NCBI RefSeq assembly: GCF_023898315.1
Contig: NC_064619.1
Location: 501,738,594 to 501,802,593 of the forward strand
DNA from: Schistocerca nitens
Lineage: Eukaryota; Arthropoda; Insecta; Orthoptera; Acrididae
DNA length: 64,000 nucleotides
Direction of reading: 5' to 3'
Shown: piece by piece, positions 56,601 through 64,000 of the stretch
Numbering within the stretch: position 1 is the stretch's first letter
How the letters are laid out: every line of letters begins with the position of its first letter
Program-made: the position numbers and the translations under genes
Notes under the pieces: model-generated
The model's input: the letters and a program-made list of their open reading frames with translations, nothing else
Databases searched by the model: none
Told to the model about the DNA's origin: nothing

Positions 56601-59600
56601 GCCGATGAGCGGGCGGCAGTCTGGATGCCGAGCCGATGAGCGGGCGGCAGTCTCAATGCCGAGCCGACTAGCGGGCAGCAGTGTGGATGCCGAGTCGATG
56701 AGCGGGTGGCAGTCTGTATGCCGAGCCGACTAGCGGGCGGCAGTCTGGATGCCGAGCCGATGAGCGGGCGGCAGTGTGGATGCAGAGCCGATGAGCAGGC
56801 GGCAGTGTCGATGCCGAGCCGATGAGTGGGCGGCAGTGTCGATGCCGAGCCGATGAGTGGGCTGCAGTGTGGATGCCGAGCCATGAGCGGACGGCGGTCT
56901 GGATGCCGAGCCGATGAGAGGACGGCTGTCTTGATGCTGAGCCGATGAGGAGGCGGCAGTCTGGATGCCGAGGCGATGAGCGTGCGGCAGTGTGGATGCC
57001 GAGCCGATGAGTGGTTGTCAGTCTGGATGCCGAGCCGACTAGCGGGCGGCAGTCTGGATGCCGAGACGATGAGCGGGCGGCAGTGTGGATGCCGAGCCGA
57101 TGAGCGGGCGGCAGTGTGGATGCCGAGCCGATGAGCGGGCGGCAGTCTGGATGCCGAACCGATGAGTGGGCGGCAGTCTGGATGCCGAGCCGATGAGCGG
57201 GCAGCAGTCTGGATGCCGATCCGACTAGCGGGCGGCAGTCTGGATGCCGAGCTGATGAGCGGGCAGCAATCTGGATGCCGAGCTGATGAGTGCGCGGCAG
57301 TCTGGATGCCGAGCCGACTAGCAGGCTGCAGTCTGGATGCCGAGCCGATGAGCGGGCAGCATTCTGGATGCCGAGCCGATGAGCGGGCGGCAGTCTGTAT
57401 GCCGAGCCGATGAGCGGGCAACAGTCTGGATGCCGAGCCGATGAGTGGGCGGCAGTCTGGATGCCGAGCCGACTAGCTGGCAGCAGTCAGGATGCCGAGC
57501 CGATGAGCGGGCGGCAGTCTTGATGCCGAGCCGACGAGCGGGCTGCAGTGTAGATGCCGAGCCGACAAGCGGGCGGCAGTGAGGATACCGAGCTGACGAG
57601 CGGGCGGCAGTCTGGTTGCCGAGCCGACTAGCGGGCGGCAGTCTGGATGTCGAACCGATGAGCAGGCGGCAGTGTGGATTCCGAGCCGATGAGCGGGCGG
57701 CAGTCTGGATGCCGAGCCGACTAGCGGGTGGCAGTCTGGATGCCGAGCAGATGAACGGGCGGCAGTCTGGTAGCAGAGCCGACGAGCGGGTGGCAGTCTG
57801 GATGCAGAGGCGACGAGCGGGCGGCAGTCGAGATGCCGAGCCGATGAGTGGGCTGCAGTGTGGATGCCGATCCGATGAGCGGGCGGCAGTCTGGATGCCG
57901 AGCCGATGAGCGGGCGGCAGCCTAGATGCCAAGCCGATGAGCGGCCGGCAGTCTGGATGCGAGCCGATGAGTGGGCGGCGGTCTGGATGCCGAGCCGTTG
58001 AGCGGGCGGCAGTCTGGATGCCCAGCCGATGAGCGGGCAGCAGTCTGGATGCCAAGCCGATGAGCGGGCGGCAGTCTGGATGCCGAGCCGACGAGCGGAC
58101 GGCAGTCTGGATGCCGAGCCGACGAGCGGGCGGCAGTCTGGATGCAGAGCCGACTAGCGGGCGGCAGTTTGGATGCCGAGCCGACTAGCGGGCGGCAGTC
58201 TGGATGCCGAGCCGATGAGCAGGCAGAAGTGTGGATGCCGAGCCGATGAGCGGGCGGCAGTCTGGATGCCGAGCCGACTAGCAGGTGGCAGTCTGGAATC
58301 CGAGCCGATGAACGGGCGGCAGTCTGGTAGCCGAGCCGATGAACGGGCGGCAGTCTGGATGCCGAGGCGACGAGCGGGCGGCAGTCGAGATGCCGAGCCG
58401 ACGAGCGGGCGGCAGTGTGGATGCCGAGCCGACGTGCGGGCGGCAGTCTGGATGCCGAGCCGACTAGCGGGCGGCAGTCTGGATGCCGAGCCGACGAGCG
58501 GGCGGCTGTCTGGATGCCGAGCCGACGAGCGGGCGGCAGTCTAGATGCCGAGCCGATGAGCGGGCGGCAGTCTAGATACCGAGCCGACGAGCGGGCGGCA
58601 ATCCGGATGCCGAGCCGACGAGTGGGCGGCAGTGTGGATGCCGAACCGATGAGCGGGCGACAGTCTGGATGCCGAGCCGACTAGCGGGCGGCAGTGTGGA
58701 TGCTGAGCCGATGAGCGGGCGGCAGTCTGGATGCCGAGCAGATTAGCGGGCGGCAGTCTGGATGCCGAGCCGATGAGCGGGCGGCAGTGTGGATTCCGAG
58801 CCGGTGAGCGGGCGGCAGTGTGGATGCCGAGCCGCTGAGCGGGCGGCAGTGTGGATGCCGAGCTGATGAGCGGGTGGCAGTGTCGATGCCGAGCCGAAGA
58901 GTGGGCTGCAGTGTCGATGCCGAGCCGAAGAGTGGGCTGCAGTGTGGATGCCGAGCCGATCAGCGGGCGGCAGTGTGGATGCCGATCTGATGAGCGGGCG
59001 GCAGTGTGGATGCCGATCTGATGAGCGGGCGGCAGTCTGGATGCCGAGCCGATGAACGGGCGGCAGTCTGGATGCCGAGCCGATGAGCGGGCGGCAGTCT
59101 GGATGCCGAGCTGATGAGCGGGCGGCAGTCTGGATGCCGAGCCGAATAGCGGGCGGCAGTGTGGATGCCGCGTCGATGAGCGGGCGGCAGTCTGGAAGCC
59201 GAGCCGACTAGCGGGCGGCAGTCTGGATGCCGAGCCGATGAGCGGGCAGCAGTGTGGATGCCGAGCCGTTGAGCAGGCAGCAGTGTGGATGCTGATCCGA
59301 TGAGCGGGCGGCAATGTGGATGCCGAGCCGATGAGAGGACGGTGGTCTGGATGCCGAGCCGATGAGCGGGCGGCAGTGTGGATGCCGAGCCGATGAGAGG
59401 ACGGTGGTCTGGATGCCAAGCCGATGAGCGGGCGGCAGTCTGGATGCCGAGCCGACGAGCGGACGGCAGTCTGGATGCCGAGCCGACGAGCGGGCGGCAG
59501 TCTGGATGCAGAGCCGACTAGCGGGCGGCAGTTTGGATGCCGAGCCGACTAGCGGGCGGCAGTCTGGATGCCGAGCCGATGAGCAGGCAGAAGTGTGGAT

Positions 59601-62419
59601 GCCGAGCCGATGAGCGGGCGGCAGTCTGGATGCCGAGCCGACTAGCAGGTGGCAGTCTGGAATCCGAGCCGATGAACGGGCGGCAGTCTGGTAGCCGAGC
59701 CGATGAACGGGCGGCAGTCTGGATGCCGAGGCGACGAGCGGGCGGCAGTCGAGATGCCGAGCCGACGAGCGGGCGGCAGTGTGGATGCCGAGCCGACGTG
59801 CGGGCGGCAGTCTGGATGCCGAGCCGACTAGCGGGCGGCAGTCTGGATGCCGAGCCGACGAGCGGGCGGCTGTCTGGATGCCGAGCCGACGAGCGGGCGG
59901 CAGTCTAGATGCCGAGCCGATGAGCGGGCGGCAGTCTAGATACCGAGCCGACGAGCGGGCGGCAATCCGGATGCCGAGCCGACGAGTGGGCGGCAGTGTG
60001 GATGCCGAACCGATGAGCGGGCGGCAGTCTGGATGCCGAGCCGACTAGCGGGCGGCAGTGTGGATGCTGAGCCGATGAGCGGGCGGCAGTCTGGATGCCG
60101 AGCAGATTAGCGGGCGGCAGTCTGGATGCCGAGCCGATGAGCGGGCGGCAGTGTGGATTCCGAGCCGGTGAGCGGGCGGCAGTGTGGATGCCGAGCCGCT
60201 GAGCGGGCGGCAGTGTGGGTGCCGAGCTGATGAGCGGGTGGCAGTGTCGATGCCGAGCCGAAGAGTGGGCTGCAGTGTCGATGCCGAGCTGAAGAGTGGG
60301 CTGCAGTGTGGATGCCGAGCCGATCAGCGGGCCTCAGTGTGGATGCCGATCTGATGAGCGGGCGGCAGTCTGGATGCCGAGCCGATGAACGGGCGGCAGT
60401 CTGGATGCCGAGCCGATGAGCGGGCGGCAGTCTGGATGCCGAGCTGATGAGCGGGCGGCAGTCTGGATGCCGAGCCGAATAGCGGGCGGCAGTGTGGATG
60501 CCGCGTCGATGAGCGGGCGGCAGTCTGGAAGCCGAGCCGACTAGCGGGCGGCAGTCTGGATGCCGAGCCGATGAGCGGGCAGCAGTGTGGATGCCGAGCC
60601 GTTGAGCAGGCAGCAGTGTGGATGCTGATCCGATGAGCGGGCGGCAATGTGGATGCCGAGCCGATGAGAGGACGGTGGTCTGGATGCCGAGCCGATGAGC
60701 GGGCGGCAGTGTGGATGCCGAGCCGATGAGAGGACGGCGGTCTGGATGCCGAGCCGATGAGCGGGCTGCTGGCTGGATGCCGAGCCGACTAGCGTGCGGC
60801 AGTCTGGTTGCAGAGCCGATGAGTGGATGGCAGTCTGGATGCCGAGCCGACTAGCGGGCTGCAGTCTGTATGCCGAGCCGATGAGCGGGCGTCAGTCTGG
60901 GTGCCGAAGCGATGAGTGGGCGGCAGTCTGGGTGCCGAGTCGATGAGCGGGCGGCAGTCTGGATGCCGAACCGATTAGCGGGTGGCAGTCTGGATGCCGA
61001 GCCGTTGAGCCAGCGACAGTGTCGATGCCGAGCCGATGAGCGGGCTGCAGTCTGGATGCCGAGCCGATGAGCGGGCGGCAGTCTGGGTGCCGAGCCGATG
61101 AGCGGGCGGCAGTCTGGGTGCCGAGCCAATGAGCGGGCGGCAGTCTGGGTGCCGAGCCGATGAGCAGGCGGCAGTCTGGATGCCGAACCGATGAGCGGGC
61201 GGCAGTCTGGATGCCGAGCCGATGAGCCGGCGACAGTGTCGATGCCGAGCCGATGAGCTGGCGACAGTGTCGATGCCGAGCCGATGAGCGAGCGGCAGTC
61301 TGGATGCCGAGCCGATGAGCAGGCGGCAGTCTGGATGCCGAGCCGATGAGCGGGCGGCAGTCTGGATGCCGAGCCGACTAGCGGGCGGCAGTGTGGATGC
61401 CGAGTCGATGAGCGGGTGGCAGTCTGTATGCCGAGCCGACTAGCGGGCGGCAGTCTGGATGCCGAGCCGACTAGCGGGCGGCAGTCTGGATGCCGAGCCG
61501 ACTAGCGGGCGGCAGTCTGGATGCCGAGCCGATGAGCGGGCGGCAGTCTGGATGCCGAGCCGTTGAGCGGGCGGCAGTGTGGATGCCGAGCCGATGAGCA
61601 GGCGGCAGTGTCGATGCCGAGCCGATGAGTGGGTGGCAGTGTCGATGCCGAGCCGATGAGTGGGCTGCAGTGTGGATGCCGAGCCATGAGCGGACGGCGG
61701 TGTGGATGCCGAGCCGATGAGAGGACGGCGGTCTTGATGCTGAGCCGATGATTGGGCGGCAGTCTGGATGCCGAGCCGATGAGCGTGCGGCAGTGTGGAT
61801 GCCGAGCCGATGAGTGGGTGTCAGTCTGGATGCCGAGCCGACTAGCGGGCGGCAGTCTGGATGCCGAGACGATGAGCGGGCGGCAGTGTGGATGCCGAGC
61901 CGATGAGCGGGCGGCAGTGTGGATGCCGAGCCGATGAGCGGGCGGCAGTCTGGATGCCGAACCGATGAGTGGGCGGCAGTCTGGATGCCGAGCCGATGAG
62001 CGGGCAGCAGTCTGGATGCCGATCCGACTAGCGGGCGGCAGTCTGGATGCCGAGCTGATGAGCGGGCAGCAATCTGGATGCCGAGCTGATGAGTGCGCGG
62101 CAGTCTGGATGCCGAGCCGACTAGGGGGCTGCAGTCTGGATGCCGAGCCGATGAGCGGGCAGCATTCTGGATGCTGAGCCGATGAGCGGGCGGCAGTCTG
62201 GATGCCGAGCCGATGAGCGGGCGGCAGTCTGGATGCCGAGCCGATGAGTGGGCGGCAGTCTGGATGCCGAGCCGACGAGCGGGCTGCAGCGTAGATGCCG
62301 AGCCGACAAGCGGGCGGCAGTGAGGATGCCGAGCTGACGAGCGGGCGGCAGTCTGGTTGCCGAGCCGTCTAGCGGGCGGCAGTCTGGATGTCGAGCCGAT
62401 GAGCAGGCGGCAGTGTGGA
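50700..62419 (+). repeat. Right part of the array with its own nested duplications
   Basis: Built from the same variant blocks as A and A' but in other orders. It includes a duplicated segment of about 1.6 kb in 54.6-57.4 kb (the marker CCATTGAGCCAGCGACAG at 53844, 54681 and 56292) and runs of the GGGTGCC variant (for example 54760-54900). It ends sharply at 62419 within a normal-looking monomer. Confidence 0.8.
58047..60743 (+). repeat. Tandem duplication of about 1,364 bp (44 monomers)
   Basis: 58047-59410 is repeated as 59411 to about 60743. Markers lie 1,364 bp apart over most of the length, for example GACGAGCGGACGGCAG at 58090 and 59454, and GTCTGGTAGCC at 58322 and 59686. The spacing drops to 1,333 bp (one unit fewer) by 59266/60599. 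Confidence 0.82.
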
Positions 62420-63294
62420 CAAGAACTCATGAATATCCAAAACAAACTATGTTTTATTCATAAGTTTCAGTTCTGAATGTTTGAGGCACAAGTCGGTAAG
62501 TGAAGGTTTGTCACTGCAAACCAAATTAATGCAAGTAATTAATTCTTGGATTACTACACTGCCCTGTGAGCAATCCGTTAGCAAAGACGTCTACTGAGTC
62601 TGTTCAACAAAATATTGGCTTCCTCGGCGAATAAGGAGAAGTCTGAATTTCACTGGAAAAACGTGAAGTCTGACCTTCGTAGACCTGAAGTTCGTTACGA
62701 CAGCCTGGGACAGTTCCACCGGTCAGTTCGGTCAAAATCAAACACGGATGAGATACTGCACTTTCAGCAGAACGGTGTCCTGGCAGAGTGGGCTGATGAC
62801 CGGGTGATGGGGCGTCCTAGTGTTGGTGGTCTGCGTGGTCTCGGCTATCAGAAAGCTGAATGCGAAGAAGCTCCTTGCGGAGCCGCCAGCGCGGTCCTAA
62901 ATACGCGGGTGGCGGATGTATACAGGATTCCTATTGGTTGCGCGATGTGTTTGCGGAAGCATAATGTAGTGCGGCATTCTCCACAAATGAAGCCGGTCGT
63001 GTACGTGCGTCATCGCCACGTGATCTTTGCGCCAAAGATGCCATTTGGCGCCAGCTATTGAGCTTTGCCGAAAGGTTGCTTGCAGCCGCTGGCCTACTCC
63101 AGGGGTCAACTGGTAGGCCACCCGCCATGCTATTTCGTTAGTATGGCGTCGGCACATAGTCACGACATGCCATGAATTCGAGAAAAATGCTTTCAAATAA
63201 GGTCGACAAACATACTTCAAAGGAACGCAGTGGCTTAACTTAAATAGGAGAAGAAGCTAAAATAAAAAAAGGAAAGAGCGATAGAAGATTAAAC
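62420..63294. other. Right flank of the array; unrecognised 148-codon ORF at 62615-63061 (+)
   Basis: Unique-looking sequence resumes abruptly. The ORF at 62615-63061 begins MASSANKEKSEFHWKNVKSD and has no domain, signal or membrane segment that I recognise. Its middle (GVLAEWADDRVMG) is not diagnostic. The GC-rich part near 62865-62935 could be part of an unidentified repeat. It is as likely chance or repeat-derived as a gene. Minus-strand ORFs overlapping it are shadows. Confidence 0.3.
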
Positions 63295-63499
63295 TTTAAC
63301 GTCCCGTCGCAACGAGTTCATCAGAGCGTGAGCAGAAACTCAGAAGAATGGGGATGGAAATAGGCCGTGCTCTTGTCAAAGGCATTTGCCTTTAGGTAAT
63401 TAAAGGGAAGCACGGAAAACCTAAATCTGGCTGGTCGGACGGGGATTTGAATTTTTCTCCTGCCGAATGCGAGTAACCACTGCACCATCTCGCTCGGTA
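63295..63499 (-). mobile_element. SINE family B copy with tRNA-like head
   Basis: Read on the minus strand it starts TACCGAGCGAGATGGTGCAG with an A-box-like GATGGTGCAGTGGTT, then a decayed B box (ATTCAAATCCC), then AGATTTAGGTTTTCCGTG, AGGCAAATGCC, and ends with GACGGGACGTTAAAG. It is the head-bearing counterpart of the copies at 6232 and 20415, and it supplies the 5' part that the copy at 6232 lacks. Moderately diverged. Confidence 0.8.
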
Positions 63500-64000
63500 G
63501 GAACGTAAAACAGGATAACAGAAACATCACTAATCTACAACTTCACTTACCTTAATTCAAACGATTTTGAGAGCTTGCTGGCAGTCCGGCTCCTTCGTTT
63601 CGAGGCCGATATCGTTTCGTGAGTGAGGGAAACAAAGTGTTTTTAGTCGAGGTTGGTTAATAATAAGTACGTAATCTCTGTCGGCAATATTCTGGGTCCA
63701 TTTCGTTAATACGCACTTCAGACCTTATTGGAAAACAAAACGTCAACTCTTGTACCACTTTGTGATACATGAACTATGGTTAATAAAGTAGAACTACGAC
63801 GAATGCATTCTTCAAACGTTCGAAGCTATACACGATTTCATGCCAACGATTCATTATTTCCAGTGCTTAAAAAACAGCGCATAATCCGAAACAGTAGTTC
63901 TATTTTCAATTTAAAACTGCTAACGCTTAATTTTACGTCGAAAAACAGCAGGGCTGCTTCCGAGCCCTTTGATCGCGTGGGGTCCGTAACGTGTCCTACA
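63500..64000. other. No gene recognised
   Basis: AT-rich DNA to the end of the window; nothing identifiable. Confidence 0.45.

Larger units (their letters stand above)
24313..62419 (+). repeat. 31-bp GC-rich satellite/minisatellite array, about 38 kb, about 1,200 units
   Basis: Head-to-tail repeats of a 31-bp monomer, for example 24504-24534. It contains GATGAGCGGGCGGCAG and TGGATGCCGAGCC and has 22 G or C in 31 bases (14 G, 8 C on the plus strand), with four CpG sites. All units run in one orientation. The most common variants change TCTGG to TGTGG or TGTCG, GATGAG to GACGAG, GACTAG or GACCAG, and GCGGGC to GTGGGC. Rare units of 30 or 35 bp occur, for example GCAAGC inserted at 25748. Only one foreign insertion (29491-29917) interrupts it. 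No spacers of unique sequence exist, so this is not a CRISPR. No function is evident. Confidence 0.97.

Noticed and set aside
24313-62419. CRISPR-like array
   Set aside because: Units are contiguous with no unique spacers, and the host is clearly a eukaryote.
24301-62445. Dozens of long ORFs on both strands inside the array as repetitive protein genes
   Set aside because: All are translations of the 31-bp monomer in cycling phase. They appear in all frames, have no consistent start, and end wherever a TAG-bearing variant meets that phase.

Overview
The window looks like intergenic, transposon-rich DNA from a large insect genome. The best guess is an orthopteran of the grasshopper/locust type. 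The reasons are a tRNA-headed SINE at 14298-14498, a second SINE family in three copies, a LINE with a TGTAGA-type tail, and a dense mix of Tc1/mariner, hAT and MULE/Kolobok-like relics, all of kinds I associate with Schistocerca-like genomes. This assignment rests on memory of the repeats, not on a search. I see no convincing host gene, no rRNA or functional tRNA gene, and no bacterial features.

Layout. 1-24302 is an AT-rich graveyard of elements: a mariner-like relic (267-1310), a small Ty3/gypsy fossil (1390-1762), a 5'-truncated LINE (2520-3560), a nearly whole Tc1 element with a 338-codon open transposase and a TA duplication (3757-5136), a SINE (6232-6424), a candidate Harbinger-like zone (6537-7060), two broken hAT transposases (7288-8291 and 9176-11231), and a LINE with a SINE nested in it (14040-16256). 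The LINE is cut by a MULE/Kolobok-like element (16260-17870), which in turn abuts a mariner fragment (17871-18578). Then come a mariner with inverted repeats of about 175 bp (21861-23333) and half of a Tc1 transposase (23950-24302).

24313-62419 (about 38 kb, 60% of the window) is one uninterrupted head-to-tail array of a 31-bp, about 71% GC monomer, roughly 1,200 copies, all in one orientation. It is broken once, by a 427-bp retroelement insertion. The array is layered: monomer variants form recognisable blocks, blocks are repeated over hundreds to thousands of bases, and a segment of about 13 kb (25508-38491) is followed head-to-tail by a near-identical copy (38492-50699). The two copies differ by indels that are almost all whole multiples of 31 bp. 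The insertion is present only in the first copy, so an exact empty site exists in the second. The long minus-strand open frames across the array (up to 698 codons) are a by-product of a stop-free monomer whose length is not divisible by three, not genes.

62420-64000 is ordinary AT-rich flank with one unrecognised 148-codon ORF and a SINE copy. Nothing here acts as a pathway. The interest lies in satellite evolution and in the nesting order of the transposons.
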